Shown piece after piece: positions 22,430-33,919 of a stretch of 64,000 nt of DNA. The notes under the pieces are model-generated. The model saw nothing but the letters and a program-made list of their open reading frames with translations, was not told where the DNA came from and searched no databases. This stretch comes from Toxotes chatareus. Its lineage: Eukaryota > Chordata > Actinopteri > Toxotidae. Position numbers and translations under genes: made by a program. Every line of letters begins with the position of its first letter. Position 1 is the first letter of the stretch. The stretch covers positions 2,354,955-2,418,954 of the forward strand of contig CM028885.1 of the NCBI GenBank assembly GCA_016801885.1, given 5' to 3'.

Positions 22430-25384
22430 CACAAGCACTGGCAAGGCACAAATCTAAGGATGATGGGATCAAGAAAGCTAGCATTTACCTTCTGTGGATA
22501 AATGTCTGTGAAGGGGGCATCGTTATCATCATCTTTTGTGTGTCCTATGCCTCACGAAATTACAGATAGGCCTACAAACAAAAACGACTTGTAGCTCAGA
22601 ACAAAGTCACATAAATTGTTGGAGAGACAAGCAGATTGCTTATTTACCTGGTGTTTGCTAATGAGCAAGCTACTCACTACACACTCACAGCAATGAGAAA
22701 CAAAGGTTGTGCGATTTGTTGGTTTCCTGGGGATCTTCACCATTAGTCTTCTTCAAAGATAAATACTCACTATCTCTGAAAAACCCAGAAAGTAGTTCAA
22801 CAACACTTACTGCTGTTGTGAAGTTTTCCACACTCCTCAAAGCTTCTAATCATCTGGATGAAAAACAATCTGTCTGTAGCATGATAAAAGCATTTTTAAT
22901 TTTATTTTTAATTCTACATTCCATTATTTTATATTTTCATACACGGTACCATGTTCATATGTTTTCTTGTGGTGCACAAAACAAGCATGGAGGTATGTGC
23001 TTTCTGGATGCTTGGATTAGGAGGTGGAGTGACAACTTGTAAAACAAAAACTGAAAGCAAAGGGAAACTGCTGCTGCATCAACAGAAACAAAAAGAAATC
23101 CCCTTTAAAAACGTGACCTCCTTAGACAGTGTGTCTTGTTAGCTACCAAGAGCTAATCATACACACATCTAAGAGTCTGATGCTTTTGTTCAAACTCAGA
23201 AAAGTATAAAGATTTTCTATCCGATTCACTGAGGACAGAACATCTGAAATGCTGCATGTGGTCACAATACCAGGCTGCTGCTGCTGGTCCAGTTTCATTG
23301 CATCACTCTTTGTTAATTCTGTTCCTGAGCATGTTAAATTCACACCTACAGGATGTGAATACGAGCTTTGGAGTCATTGGAGAGCAGCTTTGACTAAGCA
23401 AGACTTTCTGTTTCCCATTCTGAAAAGAACACTGTGTAATGGAAAAGCCTGGGGGTTGTTGTGTTGTACAAATACAGCCTGCTGACCCTGTGAGGCCATA
23501 GACACAGAACAAATCCCTGCCTTCATTACACAGCACACGGTACAAACAGTGAGTTCACTAACATTCGACACGTTTGATCACTGATGATAGTCATGACTGT
23601 AATGAGGAAAAGGCAATGTTTGTTTCATCTCAACAAATAACGTTTAACAAAATCTCTTGTGATTATTTTTTTTCTGGTTGAATAAAAGCTTGATTTTATT
23701 TTAAATTAATGTCAGGACCAGAATATAACTACTAAAAATGACATTGTGCATTTCCTTCTTCTCCCAGCCAAGAAATAGTCCGGGTACTAAAAACCACAAT
23801 CTCTGGTTTAGTACAAATGAAATAAACAAGAGTTCCCTCATGATCACAGTTGATGCTTCCATGACTTTCTGCACTGTTTGAACAGGACATTCGTGATACA
23901 GTTTTCTAAGTGTAAAACCCTCGCATCTTAGCTGCATGTCATCCAAATCTAAACTTTCCTGTTCACATACAAGAAGTGCATTCCAACTTTTATTTTAATT
24001 CAAACTTTTGTACACTCTAAGGTTTACTAAATCCTCTAACTGCATGTTTTACATCCTTACTTTGAAAAGCAGTTTTCCCACCACATTGAGGCCACTATAA
24101 CATGACACATAGAGTTGAAAAATAGCTGAGATTATGAAATCAGGCTGTGCTGGGTAGACATAACATGTGGGCCTGTTTACATTCTTGCTGTGCAGGCAGG
24201 ATGCTCTGGTGTCTCGGGGCCAATCTCACCATCTATTCAGGGAAAGGAGGCGACAGAAGCCTCTACCCGACAGGGGAACAGGACAGGATATGCCAAATAC
24301 GGCCTACATCGCTTGGTTATTCAGCTGCTGCTAACAATAGGATGCTCGTTTAGGGATTTAATTCATAAAGAGAGAGTGGGGGATATTTCGGGCATTGTTC
24401 AGGGGCATGGATTTCTAAAAGCAGGGGGTCATGATTTCCTTCACGGTGTTCTATTTTTGGGGGTGGGCCTGGTAAACAGCTTAGCGTAATTCAAGAGGTT
24501 ATTTTTGGTGTGCTGATGGCAGGCCCTAAAGGTCATGACACATCAAGCTGACAGTGGGGCATCATCAGGCTGTCGCTGGGCCAGTGTCGCATCATCAAGC
24601 AGCTGTGGCTGGTGCTAGTTCTTGGGTTGAGTCCAGCACTGTCGGGGCAATACATTCCTTATCAGTGGCCATTCATTATTTTTATGCTCGTGCCTCTCCT
24701 TCTGGCCACAGCAGCAACAGGAAATGATCTTGCAGAAGTTTGTGCCGTTAAGTTGGCGGTGTCTCACTTTACAGAGCTGGGCGTGTCATGAATGTTCTGC
24801 CTACTCTTCCCCATTATGTGAAGAACCTCTGGATAGGATGCACAAACAAACAGTGACTGTAATTCACTGTGTATTTTTGTATTGTATTTTTTATCTTGTT
24901 GCACAGGAGAGTAATTTATGAGGGTCTGTAATTTAATAATCTGAATAAGGTGACTCTTTGTATAATGAATACTTTACATTTACTGAAGTAGAATTATGAA
25001 TGCAGGACAACGTTTAGTGAATTAAAGGATCTGAATATTTAATGCGTTAAGAAGTGAACGGTACCAAAGAGCGCAGACATTTCAATCTGTCCAGCCATTA
25101 GTGCCAAACAGAGCATTAGCACATACACACATTTTAATCTGAGATGAGCAATAACTGGCAACGAGTTGACACATATGGGGATGCATGCTTTGATGAATCC
25201 ATGGCTGTATACTGATATACATGTACTGTGGAAGAGCAATGACTCACTGTCAGGTCCACACTGTGTGCTGAGCATGTCTGCCACCTCAGAGCTGTGCAAG
25301 TTTATCACATTTAACATTTATGAACATCGACTCCTACTGACACACAGTCACACAGGATTAAACCATGCAAGCTTCACCATTATC

Positions 25385-25432
<48 letters not shown>

Positions 25433-26060
25433 GAATGTGTAGGAACAGATAAGGTAGTGTAGCATGTGTTGTAATTTCTAATCTTAGAAATAAGGTAGGC
25501 TTAGCCTTGGGTCAACATGACTTTCATTATGAAATCTGACTCACAAAGATGAATGTCGCCTACACGCTACTGATCAAACAAGGAACTCAGAAAAACACGT
25601 ATGATTTCACTCTCTTCTTTAAACGATGAAAGCAAACGAGTGGAAGACATTCTGCACCTTTGACTCGTTCTCAGACAAATAAAGCTTTAGCTTTCTTTCT
25701 TTCTTCTGTGATGAGCACATGAGACTGCTGGAGACAGTCTCCAAGAGAAAGAAAATAAGTCCATCAAATCTGGGCAGAGCGAGCTTTGATGACTAACCTC
25801 GCTCCCCTTCATCTGTTCTCGTCCTCTCTCTCCATCTGCCGTGCTTCTTCCAGCCTCAAGCAACTCTCTCTCACTGTTGCTCACTCACTCACTCACGTCT
25901 GTATTTATATCAAGCTATTTCTGCCTCTTTCTAACAATTTCTTGTTTATTCAAGTCTCTCTCTAGGTTAGCAGCAGTATAGCTATGACCAAAATGTTTCA
26001 AATGACCCTGCCCACACCTGGTCATTTGTTGCCAGTTTGATGCCATTTGTCTCACAGTTT
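22430..26060. other. Non-coding DNA, repeat-poor
   Basis: No recognised gene. The ORFs around 22552-23571 and 23701-23946 overlap on opposite strands without domains. The block at 24160-24490 is unique, GC-balanced sequence with 'gggatttaattcataaag' and could be a conserved non-coding element. A long CA microsatellite lies at 25388-25431. Confidence 0.4.
25388..25431. repeat. (CA)n microsatellite
   Basis: About 22 uninterrupted CA units. Confidence 0.95.
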
Positions 26061-26066
26061 AAAAAT

Positions 26067-26108
26067 TAGGGGGCCCCGGGGGCAACTAATTTGCTGCAGG
26101 GCCCCCTA
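26067..26108. repeat. GC-rich perfect hairpin
   Basis: TAGGGGGCCC (26067-26076) pairs exactly with GGGCCCCCTA (26099-26108) around a 22-nt loop. It is a strong 10-bp stem with eight G-C pairs in AT-rich surroundings. It is probably the core of a foldback or MITE-like repeat related in style to 9231-9350. Alternatively it could be a small structured RNA, but nothing supports a specific class. Confidence 0.8.
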
Positions 26109-26306
26109 TTAAGTTTTGAAAACCCACTGACCTGCAGTAGACCTGGATCTTTGGGTGCTGCTGGGAGTCTGGAGCCCTCTTTGCCCTGTTGGTACTCCAG
26201 CCTTTACCGACTGACTGATTTGAGTCAACAAGAATTTTTTTTTTGTTAACCTTTATGTAGATTTTACCATACCCTCAGGCAGAAGTGTTGCCTAACATTA
26301 ACTATA

Positions 26307-26309
<3 letters not shown>

Positions 26310-26337
<28 letters not shown>
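26310..26337 (+). repeat. Poly(A) run, 28 bp
   Basis: Pure A run. No retroelement body that I can recognise lies directly upstream, so it may be a simple repeat or the tail of an unrecognised retro-insertion. Confidence 0.9.
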
Positions 26338-26339
<2 letters not shown>

Positions 26340-26340
<1 letters not shown>

Positions 26341-29300
26341 AACTTTAAAGCGTACCAGGGTTAAGCAAGTCTGAAAAGTTTGTCATTAGTCGTTTGCTCC
26401 TTTGTGGAGATCAGCTGCTGTAAATCAGCTTGAATTTATTATGACCCACACTCAAGGAAAAGATCCTGTGTCAAAATAACTCCTGTAGCACGTCTCTACT
26501 GTTGATCAGTACGGTCAGTATGTTGTTAAAAAATTGCTTTCTCAGAGTTTGTATGTTACGGAATGTGATCCTGATTTTACCTCATCAAAGATCACGGTTT
26601 GGGACAAAACGGTTCAAGGAATAGCAGTGTCTGCTGGTTCACATGGATCTTAATGGGCCACGTTTCCGTCTCGGTTTCATACTTGTGTGTCTGCAAACAG
26701 AAACACAGAAACATGTAAATGAGAAGAGCTTTACTGGGGATTCAGCTGCATGAGATTATTGTTTATGTAGAGAGCAGGAGAGAAGCACACAGATAAAGGG
26801 TGATCCAGCCTTATAGGTTTTGATTTAGTCTTGTTTACTTACTTACTTGTTTACTTATCTTTAAGGCAGTGGTTTCAACCATACAGTGGTCTCTGACTGT
26901 TTCATAAGAACGCCCTGAAAAAGTCAAACTAGATAAAAATAACTTTGAGTAGTGCAGATATGTTTCTTCTTTATCTTTCCCGACTTTAATCATCTTGCAA
27001 CGTCTAAAATTTATCTTGTGAACCGCAGGTTGACGAGCGCTGGTTTAAGGCAGTTTAGCATGGCTTCACAGATAAAGCAACAGAGATGCTGTCTGCTCTA
27101 CTTAATGAGTTTCCCCATCAAACTCATGAGCAGTTTCCTAAATGTCAGCTACAGTGTGAAGATGCCTTGCTAGTTACGTGGGAGTGACCACACCTCTCAG
27201 TTTAAACAATGTTAGCGAGGAGTGCTGCCTGCAGTGACATTCCCTCCAGGCAAAGGGCCTCCAGACGCCTGCAGGCTCACTGATGTGAAATCAGTCCCCT
27301 TCTTTGTCCTGATACGCCTCCCACACAAATTGGTTCCCTCTGTGCACATGCATCCGGCCACAGGACACAAATAACTAGATGCAGCTCCCTCTAATGACAT
27401 ATAGTGGACAAAAAAGGCTAGAATTATGGAGGGAGGAAAAAAAATCACTACTTTCATCTCGCCTGCTGGGGCTGTTGTGCTCTTAAACAGACTCTGGTCG
27501 GGAATTCAAAATTGTAGCTATGCCAGTGGGGGGGGGGGACATACGAGTGCACAAGAACATACATGCACATACACATTAGGCCTCTGATGCCCCGTGGGTA
27601 CTCACAGGGGTAGCTTTTCAAAGACTGCAATTTGGAGTGTTTTCAACCTCAAGGCCCTGCACTATTTCATGTCACTAATATTGGGTGACTCAAGGTCAGT
27701 AAATGAAGGGGAATGTTAAGTGAGACACTGAAGGCAGACTTGCTCCTCAAACCATCTGTACTTCCTTTGATATATGTGCAGCTCTCAGCACAGCAGGAGG
27801 ACAATACTTTCAGCCACAGAATCACTCGATGAATCATTTTAAATGGTCAGTAATTAGATAGAATTCATGTTAAATTACACACATGAGTGGAACTGTGTAA
27901 GGAATGAATAGAGTTTGAGACCCTCTGTACGGTCATACATTTGTGCTGTTTACATTTGGTTTTGAGAGCGGGAGAAACCAGAGGACTGACTTGGGCTTTT
28001 AAAGAGGGCCTGGCTGTAATTAGGTCTTCCAGGTGTAGAGTTTTACACTCCTCATTTTGTGGAAAAAGACGAGGGGGAGCGTGGCTCCAAATCCGGGATG
28101 AATTTCTTGAAGGAACACAGGCCTTCTCTGTCTTTGCAGCATCTGGACTGAAGCAGAACAGAGGCGAGGAGAAACAGGGGGCCTCAGCTCGAGCCTCCAG
28201 CCAGGACAGGTAATGCAGAGTTCAACAGGAAATGGAGTTCAGGGATGTGGAAGGGCTTATTTGCTATGTCTGTGGAGGTGTCCTTCTGTTTGGTCTCGTT
28301 ACATCGCTTGTGTAAAAGCAGGTAATTTATGTGTGTGCAGACAGTAAGCAACTGTGGCTTTAACTGTGAGACATTGATCTTCTGCAAGTCTCACCTCTGT
28401 TTTTTTTTTTTTTTTTTTTTGGTGAGACAGGTTTTTGGGTTTTTCATTTTTAACTCTAGGTGAAGGGCTATATGGTGCACAACATCTAACTTTCATCATG
28501 TGGAGGCAGTACATCATATTTCACATGCTGTTGCTAATGCAGTGCAGAAGGATCAATCTTTTACATCTAAAAGGACTTTCCTCCACTTGGGTGTCAGGGG
28601 TTTAATGCCTATAAAGCCTGTTTCAGACATGGACCACCTTGCAGCATTACTGGTTTCATATGGTGGCTATCAGTGAAAGTCATCAGTTTATCATTTATTT
28701 GAGAATTTCACTTCCTCTTTAGTAAAATCAGACAGTACATATTTTCATGTAATCATCCTTAGAGTTGGCATGAATGAAATATACTGAAAATATATGGCAC
28801 CTATAACAATGTTTGCTCCACAGGGGGGATAAATGTTGTTATAGATGCATCTGGCAACAGACAAATTTATTACACCATAATGATTTCCTCATTTAGGCTG
28901 TTTATTAAAGGTTTATTACCCCTCAAATGCCTAAACCTCTGAATCAGATACCTCAGAATTTATTACACCGTGTCCAGTTCATTAGTTTCATTCCACAAAC
29001 ATACGTAAGGTTCACTGCTGCGATATATAAATGAATTCTGAAAAGCAAAAAACATCTTTCTGACATCTAGAAATAAGTGTAAAAAATAATAAATGGCAAA
29101 AATATTGTTTATGTTATTATTTTGTAAGTAATACTTTGCAAAATGTTTTACGAAAAATATGATTTTAATAGATTGCTTTATCTGTATCAGAGATATGTAG
29201 AAAAGCAGCTGTACATTTAAGGGCTAAGCATTGTATTTTCTTTGTGTCTCAGAGATGATATATTTGTCACAGTGCTCTTAATTCAGTCTGTTGAACGTGT

Positions 29301-31080
29301 TGAGGAAAGTTACTGTCTGACCTAGTGAGATTGCTATTGTGGCTCTTACGTAACAGTGAGTAGTGCACTCAGTCTTAGCCTCAAAGGGGCTTAACAACCA
29401 CAATAACTTCCACCTTACCGGCACTTTTTCCACCACCATTATTGCCTCTGTGGCCTGGTGCAGGATATGAGAGAGAAAAACCTGGATGCAGACTCCTGTA
29501 CAAGGCACAACAATGGAAACCAATACAAAATCCCTGCCAGAAACATTACGGTGTGGTAAATGGAAGTATGTTTTGGTCTAATTTAGTATATCTAACATAT
29601 GGCAATCCAGTCATGGCTAAATTTACCAACAGGAGGTGGGGGCAGGGGGTGACGGATGTATTAGTATTATTAGTGGTATCTTATTTTGGTTTATTTCTCC
29701 AGGTTTCACACATCAGTTATATCACAACATATCAGCTGTACACGGACAGCAGCACATATGTGTTACACGGATTAGAAAATAGTATCTTATTAAGTACTGA
29801 AATTAGCATTCTTATACAATGTATTTTTTTTTTTTAGCTTTTAGCTCAGTGGTGAGTCCGGTCTGTTATATCTAAGCTGTGCATCATTCATGACGAAAAA
29901 CATGCGAACAAAAGACAGGAACCTGTATGCTGGAATAATCCTCCCCTGCAGTGCATTTATTAACTTGCACATCAACATATTCAGCCCCACTGTGTTCATC
30001 AAGACTCCATGAAAAGAACAGCTCATGTATATACATCATCTCATCCTCAGGTCTCATCTCAGTCCTGTCAGTAAGGAGCAGTGATGGGAACCAGCAGCTC
30101 CGAGAGGATCCATGTTTCCACCGCAGAGCAGTTACTGCATCACATCCAGGTGTGATCCCACTGTGTTGTTCACACGTAAGGAGAATCAAACTCAACCTAA
30201 TACAAATACACCGTGCCACAGGAAGCGTTCATCAGATGAAGGCAGTATCAAAAGCAAATAGGCAGACCTCACAGAGACAGAGTGTGTTCAGGGGGGGTTT
30301 ACACTATTAGTTCTGAAAGACCAAAAACAGGCTCTCACTTCGAAACATCTCTTGGAAGCCCTATTGCGTCTTGTCAGTCACATCCTCATCCAGCAACACT
30401 TAACTGAAATATCATACAGTAATGTCACAGGTCTATAAATGCCCCTGTGAACCAGCAGTGATGCTGAGTATGCATCACTCCCCCTGTGGTGCAGGAGCAT
30501 AGAGCTGTCAGGTTGCGCAGAAAGCTTTGGCCTTTATTCTCCTCTAGTCTCAGCGCTTGTTCGCTTTAATCTGTCCCTCCGAACAAGCCCAGGTCAGAAC
30601 ATCTTCCTGTGAGACCAGGACTAATTCCTTCCCAGGCAACTGGGATTTGTAGTCAGCAATCCTCTGATATCACCTTGAGAAAAAAAAAAAAAAAAAGCCA
30701 ACTCCTAGGCCTCCCTACGCCGCATTACATGATAAGGTTAATGAGAAAGTCAGGGGAGCCCGGTCGCTGCACCGCTCCTTCCTCTCTACCCAGTGATCCG
30801 CTCCCCCAGAGACAATATCAAACTATTCACTTTGAACTGGTTAAATCTGAACTATAATGACCCGACAAATGTCTTAACACAATCTGTGTCTCACCCCGGA
30901 CTGATGTGTCTCTGTGTTTGATGTTTCCGACAGGAAAATGTGAGAAGTCAGCAGAGTGTTGCTGTTCTTGGTGTCCAGATGGGAATGTCACTGATGAGGA
31001 GAGGTGTGGGCCAAACTGTCATAACATGCCACGTCAGTTAGCAATTTTAAAGGCACAAGGAGGAGATGGTAATGATGGAG
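26340..31080. other. Non-coding DNA without recognised genes
   Basis: I saw no gene or clear transposon. It has a T run of about 21 at 28400-28420, an A run at 30680-30696 and a G run near 27528-27538. Unique balanced sequence at 27940-28210 is a weak candidate for a conserved element. The ORF at 29442-29837 (131 codons) has no domain and includes low-complexity hydrophobic sequence. Confidence 0.5.
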
Positions 31081-31081
31081 C

Positions 31082-31082
<1 letters not shown>

Positions 31083-31112
<30 letters not shown>
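31083..31112. repeat. (GT)n microsatellite
   Basis: About 15 GT units. Confidence 0.95.
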
Positions 31113-31115
<3 letters not shown>

Positions 31116-32062
31116 GTTAGGGGGTCTGTTGGTGGCTGTGAAGAGTTCCCTGTGGAACTGATTATCCCCATTTTAACTTATGAGACTTGGTGGTGGGCAG
31201 GAAGCAGGGGTGGAGGTGGTGGGATTGTGCGGCTGTGAACAGCAGGCTAATTAATTACACAGTGGCTTGTGGGAATATTCTTCCTAAATGCCAGTCAGGT
31301 CCCTGTGAGGCAACACACTTAGCAACTCAAGTACTGCACACACACGGAGACACACATGGTGTAAAACACATACGCCCACAGTGAGCTAAGGGAACAAACA
31401 AAATTCAAATTTTGGAAATGTTGTAAAGATCACGTCCTGTGTCAGAGTGATATATTTTTAGAGAAAGAGGTCTCCCACTTCAAGGGAGAAGACATGCTAA
31501 CTAGGAGGCTATTAGCTGCCTAAACGTTCTGGTGTTCTTTTATGGTCATAAAATGTTGGTTCTCAGAAGAAAACTGAAAAACACGTGCAAGGGAATGTAT
31601 ACACATGCTGTATGATGACAACCGCTGCTAACACAAAATGGCTGAAAAGCTGTAGGTTGTTTTTTGCAACAACAAGCTGCAAGACTGCACTGATTGTACT
31701 GAAATGAGTCAGTGTGTTTTATTGCTAATGAGTTCAGTTCATAAGGGAAAGATTTTGTTGTAGTTTTTTTTGTTTGTTTGTTTGTTTTTTCTTTTAGAAG
31801 TCACATAATTTGGCTTCACAGCCGTAGTGTGACTCAGACAGAGAGTTTGTCAGATTGTCTAACAGCATCTTAACAAACAGGTTCATTTGAATCACGCTGA
31901 GGCCTTTGAGTTTCCATTAAATTGTTGGGTAAACTTCAGAGAGCCAGTTTCTGAAATTTGTGAATGAAGCAGATGTGACAACACTGAATAATTCATCATC
32001 ATGGCCCCTCACTGTAGCTTCCCAGGTAAAATGGATTTTGTGTTTTTATCTTAAGTGCTGCC

Positions 32063-32097
32063 GCCCGGTTAGCTCAGTTGGTAGAGCATGAGACTCT
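32063..32097 (+). pseudogene. 5' half of a tRNA-Lys (tRNA pseudogene or SINE head)
   Basis: The sequence begins GCCCGGTTAGCTCAGTTGG and continues through TAGAGCATGAGACTCT. This matches the acceptor strand, D-arm with A-box, and 5' anticodon stem of vertebrate tRNA-Lys(CUU). The match stops at the anticodon. No T-arm, B-box (GGTTCGA) or 3' acceptor strand follows, so it cannot be a functional tRNA. It is probably a truncated tRNA copy or the head of a tRNA-derived SINE whose body is lost. Confidence 0.75.
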
Positions 32098-32845
32098 ACC
32101 AACATGTAACAAGGGCCCCCGTTGTGTTTACATACACCGAAGCACATAATTGCTACTACCATCACTACTAAACGCCTGAGCCCAACCTAAACCTGATTCT
32201 AACCTCAACCCTCAAACAGCCCTTTGAAGTTCTGAGGACTGGACAGAATGTCCTCAAGATGATGGTTCCAAACCAAAATATGTCCACACAACCTCAGAAA
32301 GACATGCACTTACAGACAAACACACAACAACACCAGACAAATTTCAACATTGGAAATTTCCAGTGTCTCTAATGATCAGTCATCAGATGTCTCCAACAGC
32401 GAAGAGAAAGTTAATGTCTCCCCTTAATAACCAGTGTTCGCAGTGTTCAGTGCTGCTACACGTTGGTTTACATGTCAACCAGCAGCAGTAAACACAACAG
32501 CTGTGTGCAAGCTCACAAGCGTGTGCCAAGGTTTCTGGCTGTTCTCTATCCTTGGCAGTCCACATGCAGTTGATCACTCACAGGTGTTGCTGTTGTTGCT
32601 GAACACATCTGCAGGTGTTTTTCAGTGCACAGTCTGCAGTATGATCCGGGTTTCTCTCAGTTGCAGTCAGTCTTTCAAAAACTGGATCTGTAATTGATGT
32701 GTCACTAAACTGCATCGCAGTGAACCTCCCAGGCTATTGTGTTATCTTTGCGTTATCATTGTATGATATTGTCCCCCTGTCTTGGTTAGTGCACATTGTT
32801 CATGCTGCAAAGTTCCTACCACTCTGTGTGTGCAACTTACATGTG

Positions 32846-33900
32846 CAGTCCAGGCCGTAAGTATTTGGACAGTCATTTTTATTTTTTTTATTTTTTTGTT
32901 CTTCAGGCTCTGTGTTTCAGCTCATTCAATTACAGATAAAATAATATCCATCACATTAAAGCTCAGAGTCTCAGCTTTAATTTGAGTAGGTTTACATTAA
33001 TATAAAAAGAACTGTGTGTGAGACACAGCCCTTTTAGCACACAGAGCCCAAACTGCAAGGGTTCAAAAGTAATTGGACACATGGTTACTAAATATTTCTT
33101 GGGCAGCTGTGTGTGTCGTTTCATTAGTTCATGCACAAAAGAGCTCACACATGGCTCCGTGTTGAGTGATGAAGATAATAATGAGGCTAAAAAAAAAAAA
33201 AAAAAAATGCAAAAAATCTATTAGAGAGATTTCAAAGGTTGCTGGTTTTTCACAATTAACAGTTGGGTACAGAGTCCTGCACAGCACTGGATACCTATGA
33301 GTAATGAGTACAGATAAAAAATAAATATCAGAATGAAAACTGAACCTGCATAAGTTTATCCAAGCTAAATTAGTCGCCATGATTTTTCTTTTTTAATGTG
33401 AATGTCTGTGACAATCTTTCACGCCTCAATTTATCATCCTTCCAGGACGGAGAATCCAGCTGACTGAACGAGCATTTTGCACATCTGAATGGGAAAGTAC
33501 AGCACAGCCAACGGCAGATAACCTTAGACCAGCCATCAGGCAAGCCCCTGTGTAAATACAATCTGGATGAGTTTTAAAAAGAATGGCTGTGAAGCCTGTG
33601 CAGTTAATGAACCTTTCAGGTTGGGTCCAGATCAGTTCCAGTGCTGAGCTTTGCAAAACTGAACAAGGTTCTGTGGACTGATGAAACAAAAATCAACCTC
33701 TTTCAAAATAATGGAGAAAAAAGCTCATGACCCAAAGACACCACTTCATCTGTCAAACACGGTGCTGGTTCTGTCATGGCATGGGCAGGTATGGCTCCAA
33801 TGGAACTGGCACATTCAATCTGAACTCAGTTTTAAACAGAAAACGCTGACACTCAGAGCCGAAAGAAAAAAATATGTGCAACTGTCCATTTATTTATGGT
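32846..33900 (+). mobile_element. Second Tc1/mariner-like transposon, decayed
   Basis: The left end, CAGTCCAGGCCGTAAGTATT followed by TGGACAGTC, and downstream 'tcagctttaattt', 'aactgcaagggttcaaaag' and 'taattggacacatgg' match the 5' region of a known teleost Tc1-like family. Its ends read CAGTGGCCATAAGTATTTGGACAG and its leader contains GGGGCTCAAAAGTAATTGGACA. The middle carries a transposase fragment. I could not find a matching right end; the element fades into a C run at 33940-33950. It is therefore a truncated or heavily decayed copy, and its 3' boundary is approximate. Confidence 0.7.
33665..33823 (+). pseudogene. Tc1-like transposase fragment with first catalytic Asp region
   Basis: One frame reads KVLWTDETKINLFQNNGEK, then after an in-frame stop TTSSVKHGAGSVMAWAGM. 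VLWTDETK contains the first acidic catalytic residue of Tc1-type DDE transposases, and KHGGGSVMAW is the conserved block that follows. Upstream codons are broken, and no second or third catalytic block (QQDND, PNPIE) was found downstream. It is a dead fragment; the rest of the protein is deleted or unrecognisable. Confidence 0.8.
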
Positions 33901-33919
33901 CCGGACTGCTTAGTTAATG

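Noticed and set aside
29442..29837. 131-codon plus-strand ORF
   Set aside because: Low-complexity hydrophobic translation without a recognisable family; typical of chance.
32063..32097. Functional tRNA-Lys gene
   Set aside because: Only the 5' half matches; the T-arm, B-box and 3' acceptor strand are absent.
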